64,000 bases of DNA from Bin87 sp965261195 (GTDB lineage: Bacteria; Chloroflexota; Dehalococcoidia; Lucifugimonadales; UBA3495). The notes below the pieces were generated by a model. The model was not told the DNA's origin. It did not search any database and saw only the letters and a list, made by a program, of their open reading frames with translations. The first letter of the stretch is position 1; each line of letters starts with the position of its first letter. The stretch spans positions 40,680-104,679 of the forward strand of contig CBDHDC010000002.1 in assembly GCA_965261195.1 (NCBI GenBank), read 5' to 3'. This document shows, piece by piece, positions 44,601-52,735 of this stretch. The position numbers and the translations under genes are program-made.

Positions 44601-46495
44601 TCGAGCCTCTCGTCATGGGAACGGAGCGCGTTGAGAATTTGCCAGATGACGCGGTACTTTTCGTTGTCGCCGAGCGCCACGTCAGTAGGCACGCCCGGCG
44701 GGATGGCGACCGGCAGAATGACGTAGCCCATCCGTTTGCCGGGCGCCCGGCGCATCACCCGGCCCACCGCCTGCACGACATCGATCTGGCTGTTGCGGGG
44801 ATGCAGGAACAGGACCGCGTCGAGAGCCGGCAGGTCAACGCCCTCGGTCAGGCATCGCGCGTTGCTCAGGATGCGGCATACATCGGCGCCCGCGTCCTCC
44901 TTGAGCCAGTCGAGCCTCTTGCCTCGCTCCCGGGCATTGTAGGTGCCGTCGACATGCTGCACCTCGCAGAACACACCGCTGCCTTCGGCGTCACTGCTTT
45001 CGAGCTGGAACTCCGCGACCACCTGCTCGAACTCGTCGCGGACCAGTTTCGAGCTCGCGATGCTCCTGCAGAACGCCAGGGCGCGGCGCATGGGACCCGA
45101 ATCGTCCGCCGGTGTCTCCGTGAGGCCCGTCTTGGAAAGGGCCTTCCAGCAACCGACGATCTTCGTCGCGTCGTCCAGGACAAGCTCGCTGTCCGTGTCG
45201 GCTAGGCGCTTTTGTACCGCAGTGCTGACCTGCCCTTCGTCCATAGCCAAAACGATCACCCGGTAGTCCGTGAGAATGCCGCTCTCGACTGCCCGGGCAA
45301 AGCCGTGATGGAAGAGGACCTCGCCATAAAGAGCGGGGTCGTCCATGGAGGCCAGGACGGTCTGGGTGTCGCGCGCCTTCGACTTCGCGTTCTCGCCGTA
45401 GATGCGCGGCGTCGCTGTCATGTAGAGGCGCTTGCGGCCACGGATCACGTCGTTGTCGTGGACCTTCACGAAATTGGACTGGTCCTCGCCGGCGAAGGTT
45501 ACGCCCGTGGTTCGGTGGGCCTCGTCGCAAACGATCAGGTCGAACTCGGGAAGGCCATGACTTGCCTGTGCGGCCGCGATCACCGAAATCGATTGGTAGG
45601 TGGCGAAGACGACACGCATCGAGCCGGCCTCTGTTGCGACGACCGCACGCGCGAGCGAAGCCGCGTCCGTCGTCGCCGGAAAGGCGAGATCGGTGACTTC
45701 GAGCTCGGCGACGTCATGCCTGCTGCGCCTCCGTTTGCCCACCTGGATATCCGAGCACACGGCAAAGGCGGTGAGCGGCAGAACTGCGTCGGCGCACCAC
45801 TCGCGCACCGTCTGCGCCATCAGGGCGAGGGACGGCACCAGGAGCAGGACATGCCCGCCGGAACCCGCCAGTTCCTCGGCAATGCGCAGGCCGGTCAGGG
45901 TCTTTCCCGTCCCGCACGCCATAATCAGCTTGCCGCGGTCAGCCTCGGCCAGACCGGCCCGGACGGCCTCCAGCGCCTCGATCTGGTCCTGTCGCAGGGT
46001 TTTCGGCTTGGGGCGTACGATCTCGCCGGTCGCCGCGAACGCCGACCAGTCCACCTGACTCTCACGCAGGCCGCCCAGGCCGATCCGCGCGGTCGGGATT
46101 GTCTGGCCGTGCAGCATCATCTCGGCGTTGTCGCTCCACGGCACGTCGGTGGTCTCGACGATCAGCCGTTCGGCGAACGCATGCTTCGCCGAGGCGGAGA
46201 TGAAGCTGTCGATGTCTTCCTTGCGGATACGCCGAAGGGCATCGAAGAACTTGCACTGGATCGCGGCGAGGCTGCCGTCATGCAATGTTCCGACGAGATC
46301 GATCCCGGTGTCGCTCCGGTCCAGTTCCCGGCGGCGCGCCCAATCGGACCAGAGTTCAACGCGGGCGAAGCGCTTCGCCTGCACCGGATCGGCAACGAGC
46401 CATGCGGTGACCAGTTTCTCGAACGCGGTGCCCTTGTCGCGTTCGCTAATGGCGGCGGCCCGGTAGGACTCGAGAAGGTGATCCAGTGGACTCAT
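41606..46495 (-). CDS. Type ISP restriction-modification enzyme
   Basis: 1629 residues in one chain. N-terminal Mrr-like nuclease (TGIDLVG...AIQCKF, residues 63-83). Superfamily II helicase: Walker A ACGTGKT (193-199), DEAH in VCDEAHRTTG (about 324), TATPRIYG, and motif VI QAVGRVMRR. Coupler, then an N6-adenine methyltransferase with motif I DPFVGTGTF (about 909) and motif IV NPPYSAG (about 1017), and a C-terminal target-recognition part. This order matches LlaGI/LlaBIII-type enzymes, which methylate one strand and translocate to cut unmodified DNA. The ATG at 46495 has GGAGG eight bases upstream; a GTG at 46510 is alternative. It fills the first dif module with its two small downstream genes. 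Confidence 0.9.
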   Translation of the reverse strand: MSPLDHLLESYRAAAISERDKGTAFEKLVTAWLVADPVQAKRFARVELWSDWARRRELDRSDTGIDLVGTLHDGSLAAIQCKFFDALRRIRKEDIDSFISASAKHAFAERLIVETTDVPWSDNAEMMLHGQTIPTARIGLGGLRESQVDWSAFAATGEIVRPKPKTLRQDQIEALEAVRAGLAEADRGKLIMACGTGKTLTGLRIAEELAGSGGHVLLLVPSLALMAQTVREWCADAVLPLTAFAVCSDIQVGKRRRSRHDVAELEVTDLAFPATTDAASLARAVVATEAGSMRVVFATYQSISVIAAAQASHGLPEFDLIVCDEAHRTTGVTFAGEDQSNFVKVHDNDVIRGRKRLYMTATPRIYGENAKSKARDTQTVLASMDDPALYGEVLFHHGFARAVESGILTDYRVIVLAMDEGQVSTAVQKRLADTDSELVLDDATKIVGCWKALSKTGLTETPADDSGPMRRALAFCRSIASSKLVRDEFEQVVAEFQLESSDAEGSGVFCEVQHVDGTYNARERGKRLDWLKEDAGADVCRILSNARCLTEGVDLPALDAVLFLHPRNSQIDVVQAVGRVMRRAPGKRMGYVILPVAIPPGVPTDVALGDNEKYRVIWQILNALRSHDERLDAVINQGGLGQDVSDRIAIVDGRRPVDNAELQAVTAKVEELPSRILARGSGIGRGGSGDSEGKDDRQEPLPLVIDDFSRAVIAKIVEKCGTRDYWEDWAKDVAEIAERHITRITGLVQQPDSHARSFFQDFLLELRDDLNESITEHDAIEMLAQHLITRPVFDALFQGHTFVDRNPVSVAMTEVLSVIDETQIEREAKTLEGFYASVRRRAAGITDPLARQNLIVELYDKFFRDAFPRTTQMLGIVYTPVEIVDFIIGSVNKALEEEFGQTLGSKGVHILDPFVGTGTFITRLLQLGLIAPEDLERKYREEIHANEIVLLAYYIAAINIETVFHSVAERTDYLPYTGICLTDTFALHEGDDELSFYMKNNTDRRERQKGTNIRVIISNPPYSAGQKSENDNAKNVAYARLDQRIRSTYAERSNATLLQNLYDSYIRAIRWGSDRLGRAGVMAYVTNAGWLDSNAMDGLRKCLAEEFASLHVFHLRGDAYTSGERRRRERGNVFGEGTRTPVAITVFVKNPDASEQGRILFHAVGDDLDRKQKLDIVKCFGSVRGIEDAHGWTRVTPDSHGDWLDQRNAGFEVYTRIGDKKDNAGDVLFDNYSLGVVTNRDPWCINFSRTVLAENIGSTIEFYNDEMARWKIATETAKPTGGALPNIDDFVTVDTNRISWTRSLKQDVRKGKELQQSDGVFVPCVYRPFAKQWQFFSRRLNEMVYQMPRVFPNAELSNRVIALTGKGGRSGFSALMMDALPNLHTIDTGQCFPFWLYKGNDDAEADLLGERIPGYRRLDAISDYGLQYFRTAYPTESVSREDIFHYIYGLLHSEDYRSRFRANLSKELPRIPCVKPVEDYRAFRDAGKRLGELHVGYESIEPYLATIDTGGKLLMTAPEEVYRVTKMRHPGSGRNKDRSTVIYNAHITIRDIPEAAWEYVVNGKPALAWVMERQGVRTDKASGIVNDANRYAIETVGDPRYPLNLFLRIITVSLETMEVVRGLPELTIE

Positions 46496-46510
46496 CGCGG
46501 GCACCTCCAC

Positions 46511-46657
46511 TCAGTTGACTGCGCTGGGGATTCGACGTTGCGAATCGGAGAACCGAGACCCTCGTCGGCGATCGAATCGAAAAAGGCGGCGACCCGCGGC
46601 TCGGGCCGCGGCCGCATCATCTCGGAGACGACGTTCGTGTCTATCAGGGTATCCAAT
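46511..46657 (-). pseudogene. VapC-type PIN toxin, N-terminal fragment
   Basis: The minus strand reads LDTLIDTNVVSEMMRPRPEPRVAAFFDSIADEG, the start of a PIN toxin with its first Asp, then loses similarity near the start of the type ISP gene. Only about 35 residues remain. The repeat 46656-46688 abuts it. Confidence 0.6.
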
Positions 46658-46688
46658 AGTAATGGAACAATTTTGGTTGTTAAGGGAT
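46656..46688. repeat. Short repeat before dif-like site D2
   Basis: Second copy of 40810-40842. Confidence 0.5.
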
Positions 46689-46813
46689 TCTGCCGCCCGC
46701 TGCCCGCAGCGGTCGTAGTCCCTTGCGCCGCAGCGCCGCTTCGATGTCGAAGTGAAAACGGCCGTAGACATTCTGATAAGGGTTACTCTAGATCTCTGGG
46801 GTTTACCGAGTGA

Positions 46814-46841
46814 ACTTCGGATAAGGGCGGTTATGTCGCCT
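46814..46841 (+). other. dif-like XerCD site D2
   Basis: Left arm ACTTCGGATAA, spacer GGGCGG, right arm TTATGTCGCCT, then TTG. Same orientation as D1. Confidence 0.65.
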
Positions 46842-46894
46842 TTGGATGCACGCGCCATTGGTAGTAGTAATGAAAGCCCCTTGGAAAGACTACC

Positions 46895-47584
46895 TCAAAA
46901 GTGCGAGACCGAAACAATTTCGGCTATGTCCTGCAGCGTGCTTGTCTGTACTACGATTTTTTCTTCCTGTTTAGCGGGTTGTCCGAACTCCCCGTATCCT
47001 TCGGGTTCAACTCCGCGATCTACATTTTCAACGCAGAAAGCGTTGTTGCGTCCGAAGAGAATTCTGTATTCCTGCTGGTGACTGTACCCGGGGTCTTTTC
47101 GGGTTGCTATTTCCGCAGGGAAGGCGTGAACAACACCAAACGCCGAAGTATCGTAAGTTACCGGTTTTGCAATTCGCCAACCATCGTCTTTCCTGCCTTC
47201 CCATTCAGGTAATTCGGCCCATGGAGGGCATGCTCCTTTTATCCGATCAAAAAATCGTTTCGGATCTTTAATTACCACGACAAAGTTCGCCCCAAAGCAC
47301 TTTGCCAAATCCGCAGACCGTTTTTGGCTGAGACAACATACGAAGATGTCATTGGCTTTTGCTGTTGAGACAAAATTATACCCTGAGAGATCAAAAGGTC
47401 GTCCCTGCGTGTGATTCCAGCCTCTTGCGGGAGCGGAAACGCGGGCCTCTCCTTTGTCGCTGCGTGCAGCATCATTCTCGAGTCTTTGGAAATGACCAAG
47501 GGTCTGAAACAGTATCTGCCCCCTCATCATTGTGTGGGCATGCTCGATACATGTTAGATATTTGTACAAGTACCTCGCAGGCAT
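46895..47584 (-). CDS. DUF2971-like protein
   Basis: 229 residues. Starts with YLYKYLT, includes GQILFQTLGHFQRLEND and a central strand DIFVCCLSQKRSADLAKCFG, a layout that fits the DUF2971 family of unknown function, often found in defence and mobile islands. It is the only gene in the module between D2 and D3. Its ribosome binding site (CCGGAGG, 47589-47595) touches the D3 site, so its promoter must lie across or beyond that site. Confidence 0.6.
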   Translation of the reverse strand: MPARYLYKYLTCIEHAHTMMRGQILFQTLGHFQRLENDAARSDKGEARVSAPARGWNHTQGRPFDLSGYNFVSTAKANDIFVCCLSQKRSADLAKCFGANFVVVIKDPKRFFDRIKGACPPWAELPEWEGRKDDGWRIAKPVTYDTSAFGVVHAFPAEIATRKDPGYSHQQEYRILFGRNNAFCVENVDRGVEPEGYGEFGQPAKQEEKIVVQTSTLQDIAEIVSVSHF

Positions 47585-47596
47585 ACATCCTCCGGA

Positions 47597-47624
47597 ACTT
47601 CCGACAAGACACTTTATGTCGCCT
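47597..47624 (+). other. dif-like XerCD site D3
   Basis: Left arm ACTTCCGACAA, spacer GACACT, right arm TTATGTCGCCT, then TCG. The right arm is identical to that of D2 and D6. Confidence 0.65.
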
Positions 47625-47821
47625 TCGGGGGGTCGGTTTCGGAAACGGGCCGCAGCGCCGCAATGCCGAGGCTATGCTTGTCGAGACAGTGAGACAGTGG
47701 CGGGATCAAGTCGTGGACCTGCTACCGGAGCGCGCGGCTGACACTGCGGCGCATCGTCGAGGCAGGGCTTGAGCCCGGAGCCTCCTCCGCGAAAGGAAGG
47801 GTGAGGCTTCACCGGGTTGAC

Positions 47822-47843
47822 AGGATGCCTTATGGGGCATCCT
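47822..47843. terminator. Hairpin at the 3' end of the TPR gene
   Basis: AGGATGCC and GGCATCCT pair across a six-base loop, overlapping the last codons of the TPR gene. The hairpin at 58896-58929 shares the GGATGCC/GGCATCC core. Confidence 0.45.
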
Positions 47844-49116
47844 CGGGGTTCAGCTCGCGAAGCACTTGCTCCGCTCGGCTCTTGATAACCGTGTTGTTAG
47901 CTTTCCGCGCCAATTCAAGCGCGGTTTCCAAGTCCTTCTGCCCCTCTGTGTTGAGGCCCGAAACGATCTTCCCAATGCCCCGATTGTAGTAGGCTTCAGG
48001 GTTGTCCGGCCGCAGGCGGATGGCCTCGTCGTAATCGGCAATGGCGTCGTCGAAACGGTTCTGCGCCTGCTTTACATTGCCCCGATTGCTGTAGGCTTCA
48101 GGGTAGTCCGGTTTCAGACGGATGGCCTCGTCGTAATCGGCAATGGCGTCGTCGAAACGGTTCTGCGCCTGCTTCGCCTTGCCTCGATTGTAGTAGGCCT
48201 GAGGGAGGTCCGGTTTTAGGCGGATGGCCTCGTCGCAATCGGCAATGGCGTCGTCAAATTGGCTCAGCGCCCACTTCGCATTGCATCGGTTGTTGTAGGC
48301 TTTAGCATAGTCCGGTTTTAGGCGGATGGCCTCGTCGCAATCGGCAATGGCGTCGTCAAATTGGCTCAGCGCCCACTTCGCATTGCACCGGTTGCTGTAG
48401 GCTGTAGCATAGTCCGGTTTCAGGCGGATGGCCTCGTCGCAATCGGCAATGGCGTCGTCAAATTGGCTCAGCGCCCACTTCGCATTGCATCGGTTGTTGT
48501 AGGCCGCAACATATTCCGGCTGCAGGCGGATCGCCTCGTCGTAAGCAAAAAGAGCCTGATGTGCGTTCTTTGTTTTCTCTTCCTCAGTACGCCTCTCTTG
48601 CAAAAGATATCCAACGGATAACCAAGCGCGGGCGGCCAACTGGGTGTCGATTCTTTCCGCCACATTGGCAATGGAGCGCCACTTTTCAATTGCCGCATCA
48701 ATCTTTCCTTCGCGTTGCAAGCCTAAGGCATCGGCAACTGCCAAATCTAAAGGAGATAGAGTGGGGTTCCGCTGGGCCTCCAGAACGGCTTCTTTAACTT
48801 GTTCAGTTTTATTAGGACTGGCGGCGTCTTCACTGGTTAGGCTCCGCCCTAGGGCAGCCTGTTGTTGTATCTCTTGCACGTCCCTGTCGAGCCTTATTTT
48901 CATCTCGTCGACGTAGTTCTGGGTTTCGGTTTCAAGTTTCTGAAATCTGGTGAAGCCCACGTAGCCGCCAATGACGACTACAATGCCAAAAAATGTAAGG
49001 ATGAGGCCATTAACAGCCAGCCACCAGTTGATCGTGTTGGTTCTCGTATCTCGCAGTTCCCATCTGAGTTCGTTGATTTGGCGTTGTAATTCGACCTTGT
49101 CGGTGTCTTCGGCCAT
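47830..49116 (-). CDS. Membrane-anchored TPR-repeat protein
   Basis: 428 residues: an N-terminal amphipathic segment, one transmembrane helix (WWLAVNGLILTFFGIVVVIGGYVGF, about 28-52), a coiled-coil stretch and then at least six 34-residue TPR units from about residue 190 (pattern AYNNRCNAKWALSQFDDAIADCDEAIRLKPD). Four or five units are nearly identical also in DNA (48000-48530), which points to recent expansion. TPRs bind partner proteins. No enzymatic domain is fused. It is the sole gene of the D3-D4 module. Confidence 0.85.
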   Translation of the reverse strand: MAEDTDKVELQRQINELRWELRDTRTNTINWWLAVNGLILTFFGIVVVIGGYVGFTRFQKLETETQNYVDEMKIRLDRDVQEIQQQAALGRSLTSEDAASPNKTEQVKEAVLEAQRNPTLSPLDLAVADALGLQREGKIDAAIEKWRSIANVAERIDTQLAARAWLSVGYLLQERRTEEEKTKNAHQALFAYDEAIRLQPEYVAAYNNRCNAKWALSQFDDAIADCDEAIRLKPDYATAYSNRCNAKWALSQFDDAIADCDEAIRLKPDYAKAYNNRCNAKWALSQFDDAIADCDEAIRLKPDLPQAYYNRGKAKQAQNRFDDAIADYDEAIRLKPDYPEAYSNRGNVKQAQNRFDDAIADYDEAIRLRPDNPEAYYNRGIGKIVSGLNTEGQKDLETALELARKANNTVIKSRAEQVLRELNPEDAP

Positions 49117-49163
49117 GGAATATTTCTCCGGTAATGAATCGGACGTTTAGCTGCCGCTTCTCA

Positions 49164-49192
49164 ACTTCCGATAAGCCTTCATTCTGTAAACT
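49164..49192 (+). other. dif-like XerCD site D4 (7-base spacer)
   Basis: Left arm ACTTCCGATAA, spacer GCCTTCA, right arm TTCTGTAAACT, then TTG. The spacer is one base longer than in the other six sites. Confidence 0.5.
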
Positions 49193-49383
49193 TTGAGTCC
49201 GCGCCATTGCTGGTCGAAACGGCATTCGCGACCGGCCCCCCACCCGGAAGGGTGGTTTCGCCGGTTTGAGGCCGCATTGGTGGGACGGTCAGGCCCTGGA
49301 ATGGCCTTCAGCCCTGCTTGAGTGGAGTGTGGGTGGGCGAATTTTGACGGCGCGAACTGCCGCGGCGTTCCCAGCTGCAGATT

Positions 49384-49680
49384 TCAGTTCTCCCCCTTCC
49401 ACGTCTTCAGTTCTTCATCAATAAAATAGTTCACAAGGTCACGGTACATGTTCTCGATGGCATCCGGTGCGATACCTTCTTCTTCCGCCCAGCGTCTGCG
49501 CTGTTGTAGCATTGCCTGGAAACGTTCTGGAGCCCGTACGGTCGCGGCGCTCGTTTTGAACGGTGCCGCAGCCTGTACGTACTGAAAGCGCTGACCAAGA
49601 AGTGCGACGACCTCTCTATCGATTCTGTCAATCTCTGTGCGAATGTCCTGCATGTCTCTGCATTCGTTCGGCCGTTTCAA
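49384..49680 (-). CDS. Chorismate mutase / isochorismate lyase family (AroQ/PchB-like)
   Basis: 98 residues, all-helical. IRTEIDRIDREVVALLGQRFQYVQAAAPFK, then APERFQAMLQQRRRWAEEEGIAPDAIENMYRDLVNYFIDEE matches the small AroQ fold; the FQYVQAAAPFK and VRAPERF wording is closest to PchB-type isochorismate pyruvate-lyases. The key Arg and Lys residues of helix 1 and 2 are present. A metabolic enzyme alone in a mobile module is odd; a salicylate or signal-related role is possible but unproven. Confidence 0.8.
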   Translation of the reverse strand: MKRPNECRDMQDIRTEIDRIDREVVALLGQRFQYVQAAAPFKTSAATVRAPERFQAMLQQRRRWAEEEGIAPDAIENMYRDLVNYFIDEELKTWKGEN

Positions 49681-49881
49681 TTGAATGGTCTCCTTTCCTT
49701 CACCAGGAAGTAATAGTTCCTGTTATAGGTCCTTCGAGGCGTATCATCAAAGGACCGTTTTTTAAGACGCCCTCAAGCACCCGCCGAAACGGGCGAATTT
49801 CCGTTCCATCTGGCCGTCTCAGGATTTATAATGCCGTAAACTCGTCTGAACCGGACATAGACAGGACAAGGGGGGAGGAAC

Positions 49882-50061
49882 ATGACCGAGCCCTGGCACG
49901 CGACCCTGTCGTGGGACAACCAGGCAAAGGTCTGGTACGTCTCGGAGACCAACTTTCGCGGCCTCGTCGCCGAGGCCTGCACCGCGCCGGCGCTACTCGC
50001 GAAACTCGAGTGCCTGGCTCCGGAGCTTTTCGAGCTCGACCTTCACCTTCTCGAGGACTGA
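49882..50061 (+). CDS. DUF1902 family small protein
   Basis: 59 residues from ATG 49882 with GGGAGG upstream. HATLSWDNQAKVWYVSETNFRGLVAEACTAPALLAKLECLAPELFEL is a clear DUF1902 match, a HicB-like partial fold seen in antitoxin-like proteins. Its stop lies three bases before the recombinase ATG, so the two are cotranslated. No HicA-like toxin partner is adjacent. It may regulate the recombinase. Confidence 0.75.
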   Translation: MTEPWHATLSWDNQAKVWYVSETNFRGLVAEACTAPALLAKLECLAPELFELDLHLLED

Positions 50062-50064
50062 GCC

Positions 50065-50643
50065 ATGACCCGGACAATCGGCTACGCCCGGGTAAGCACC
50101 GCTGCGCAGGATCTGCAGCTGCAGCTCGATGCCCTGGCGGCGGCGGGGTGCGAGCCGGTGTTCACCGATCACGCCTCCGGAGCCAAGTCGAAGCGCCCGG
50201 GGCTCGACGCGTGCGTGGAAGAGCTCAAGGCCGGCGATACCCTGGTCGTCTGGCGCCTGGACCGCCTGGGGCGCTCGATGCCGCACCTGGTCGGCCTGGT
50301 CGAGGGGCTGCTGCAGCGGGGCGTCGGCTTCCGGTCGCTCCAGGACGGCCGCATCGATACCACCACTGCGACGGGCGAGCTCATGTTTCACGTATTCTCG
50401 AGCCTGGCGCAGTTCGAGCGGCGGCTTATACAAGAGCGAACCACCGCGGGCCTGACAGCTGCACGTGCACGCGGCCGCCGCGGCGGCCGCCGGCCGATAA
50501 CCGGCGCCGATCCGCGCGTCCAGGCTGCCAAACGCCTGAACCAAGACCGCAACCTGGGGATCGACGAAATCTGCAAGACGCTTGGGATCTCCCGGTCGAC
50601 GTTCTACCGGTATCTGGCGCTGGCAGATGGGGTCCAGAAGTGA
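50065..50643 (+). CDS. Serine recombinase (resolvase/invertase)
   Basis: 192 residues and intact. RTIGYARVSTAAQD with the Ser nucleophile, VVWRLDRLGRSM, FSSLAQFERRLIQERT and a C-terminal helix-turn-helix (GIDEICKTLGISRSTFYRYL) define a Tn3/Hin-type enzyme that makes paired double-strand breaks at short sites. No transposase is adjacent. It is coupled to the DUF1902 gene. Confidence 0.92.
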   Translation: MTRTIGYARVSTAAQDLQLQLDALAAAGCEPVFTDHASGAKSKRPGLDACVEELKAGDTLVVWRLDRLGRSMPHLVGLVEGLLQRGVGFRSLQDGRIDTTTATGELMFHVFSSLAQFERRLIQERTTAGLTAARARGRRGGRRPITGADPRVQAAKRLNQDRNLGIDEICKTLGISRSTFYRYLALADGVQK

Positions 50644-50839
50644 ACAGACTCCATTAACCGGTGGCAGGAATCAGGGGCAAGGTCAAATGTTATACTACGC
50701 CGATGATTGACAGAACATCTACACGCAGACCAGTGCGACGGCGATGTGATCCCGCTCGGTCTGTCGCCGATCCAGCGTGGGCTTCCAGACTGGTACTGCG
50801 TCCGGCCACCCAAGTGAAAGTACTATTAGGACCCTCACC

Positions 50840-52456
50840 TTGCGATTAAAATCAGCGCACATTAAGAAGTTCAAGCGATTCGTCGATCTGACGATTAATG
50901 ACCTGCCTGTCGATGCCAAGCTAGTCGTCCTCTTGGGCCCGAACGGCTGTGGTAAGTCCTCTTTGTTCGACGCATTCCAAAGACACCTCAAAGTGAACCA
51001 ATTCTTCGGAATGAGTGACGAATTCATAAGATACTACCGCCGTGCAACACCAGAGGATGTAACGGAAGCGGAAGAGGTGAGCTTAGACTTTCACGGTGAG
51101 AATCCCACGTCCCCGGATGACCTGAAGAGAAGTCTCTACGTTCGTTCTGCTTACAGACACGATCCATCGTTCCAAAACACGACGATTCAACAACAACCGG
51201 ATGTACTCGACAGGCATGCGGTGCGCCGGCTAATCGACACCGATCAAACCGTTCAGAGCAACTACGAAAGGATTATCTGGCGCCTTCTTGGCAAGGTTAC
51301 GACCCCTGGATTGACGACCGACGAAATCATCCAAGACACAATCGGTGACCTCCAGAAATCGATGGAGACCGTGTTTGGAGACATTCAACTTGACGCACTT
51401 GTTGCGGCCCGGGACACCGGCACGTTCACGTTCACCAAGCAAGAGTCTCGAAACTTCCTTTACGAAAACCTTTCAGCTGGAGAAAAGGCGGTTTTCGATC
51501 TGTTACTGGACGTCATCATAAACAAGGCCTCATTCAACGACTCTCTCTATTGCGTGGATGAACCAGAAGCACACCTGAACACCAAGGTACAAAGTACGCT
51601 CCTGAGAGAGTTGTACCGGCAACTTCCCGGGAACTCGCAGCTTTGGCTCGCAACTCACTCCATTGGGATAGTGAGAGCAGCTCAAGAAATTCTTGCAGAG
51701 CATCCCGGACACGTTGTCTTTCTGGACATGGGTTTCCGCAGCGACGGTGAGCCTCGGGATTACGATCACCCACAGGTAATTGAACCAGCGGAACCGGATC
51801 ACGAATTCTGGGTGCGCCACTACTCCGTGGCCTTAGACGACATGGCAGGACTCCTGGCACCCGACTGCATTGTACTCTGTGAGGGGTCCGCGGCAGACGA
51901 TGATCCAGGACTTGACGAGGCTTGCTACAACAAAATCTTCGCACGGGAGTTTCCCCGGACCCGCTTTGTCTCGGTCGGTCCTGCGACTGTGGTGGAGAAA
52001 CGGATGGGCGACCTTCTCCCTCTTATAGAGCGAATTATCAGTGGCACATCCGTTCTGCGGTTTCGGGATAGAGACGACTTGACGCAAGAAGAGATCGAGG
52101 ACAAGCATGCTCAGGGTGTAAGCGTCATGTCCGCATACAGGAACATCGAGTCCATGCTGCTCTCTGATGGCGTATTGTGGAGGCTCTGCGACACTCATGG
52201 TAAGTCTGACTGCTTCGACGCCATACGAACGGCCCGAGACAATGCGCTCGGTCATGCCAGTGGCCAACATGCAATCGACGATCTTAAGCCTGCCGCCCAA
52301 GCTGTGCATCAGGCCGCCAAAACTCAACTGATGCTATCACGTGCCGGCGAATCGAAGCATTCCTTCATGCGTGACGTGCTAGCGCCGCTGATTACGGCCG
52401 ATACGCCAGAGTACCAAGAGCTAAAGCGCGACATCTTCACGACCTTCGTTTCCTGA
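50840..52456 (+). CDS. ATPase with C-terminal TOPRIM-like domain
   Basis: 538 residues. ABC/SMC-type ATPase: Walker A GPNGCGKSS (about 34), signature LSAGEKA (about 210), Walker B YCVDEPEAH (about 237) and ATHS switch His (about 270). The last 200 residues look like a TOPRIM/DUF4435 nuclease: IVLCEGS (about 347), RFRDRDD (about 408) and YRNIESMLL. This resembles OLD-family enzymes or an AriA-AriB (PARIS) pair in one chain. The start is TTG 50840: TTAGGA lies eight bases upstream and LRLKSAHIKKFKRF is the usual N-terminus. Likely a phage-defence ATPase-nuclease; not tested. Confidence 0.75.
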   Translation: MRLKSAHIKKFKRFVDLTINDLPVDAKLVVLLGPNGCGKSSLFDAFQRHLKVNQFFGMSDEFIRYYRRATPEDVTEAEEVSLDFHGENPTSPDDLKRSLYVRSAYRHDPSFQNTTIQQQPDVLDRHAVRRLIDTDQTVQSNYERIIWRLLGKVTTPGLTTDEIIQDTIGDLQKSMETVFGDIQLDALVAARDTGTFTFTKQESRNFLYENLSAGEKAVFDLLLDVIINKASFNDSLYCVDEPEAHLNTKVQSTLLRELYRQLPGNSQLWLATHSIGIVRAAQEILAEHPGHVVFLDMGFRSDGEPRDYDHPQVIEPAEPDHEFWVRHYSVALDDMAGLLAPDCIVLCEGSAADDDPGLDEACYNKIFAREFPRTRFVSVGPATVVEKRMGDLLPLIERIISGTSVLRFRDRDDLTQEEIEDKHAQGVSVMSAYRNIESMLLSDGVLWRLCDTHGKSDCFDAIRTARDNALGHASGQHAIDDLKPAAQAVHQAAKTQLMLSRAGESKHSFMRDVLAPLITADTPEYQELKRDIFTTFVS

Positions 52457-52700
52457 GCGGTCAACTCGACGTCGGCCGCACGCGGGAGCTTGCCGACTGG
52501 ATGCGGGCTGTAGGCTTAGTCCTGTGACGTACGTTGCCGGTTCTCACGACTCTGGTTTCATTCTCAGATAATGTGAGCCGAAAACGGCGACGTTCTCAAG
52601 CACAACGCAGGTTGCCGATAACGGCGTCGAAGCCGCCTTCGGGACGGGCGTTCTGCCAGTCCTGTCAGACGCCGGGGAATGTTCTCAAGTCGATACATCT

Positions 52701-52728
52701 AGTTCCGATAAGCGGCATTCTGTTAACT
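52701..52728 (+). other. dif-like XerCD site D5
   Basis: Left arm AGTTCCGATAA, spacer GCGGCA, right arm TTCTGTTAACT, then TTGG. Confidence 0.6.
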
Positions 52729-52735
52729 TTGGCAT

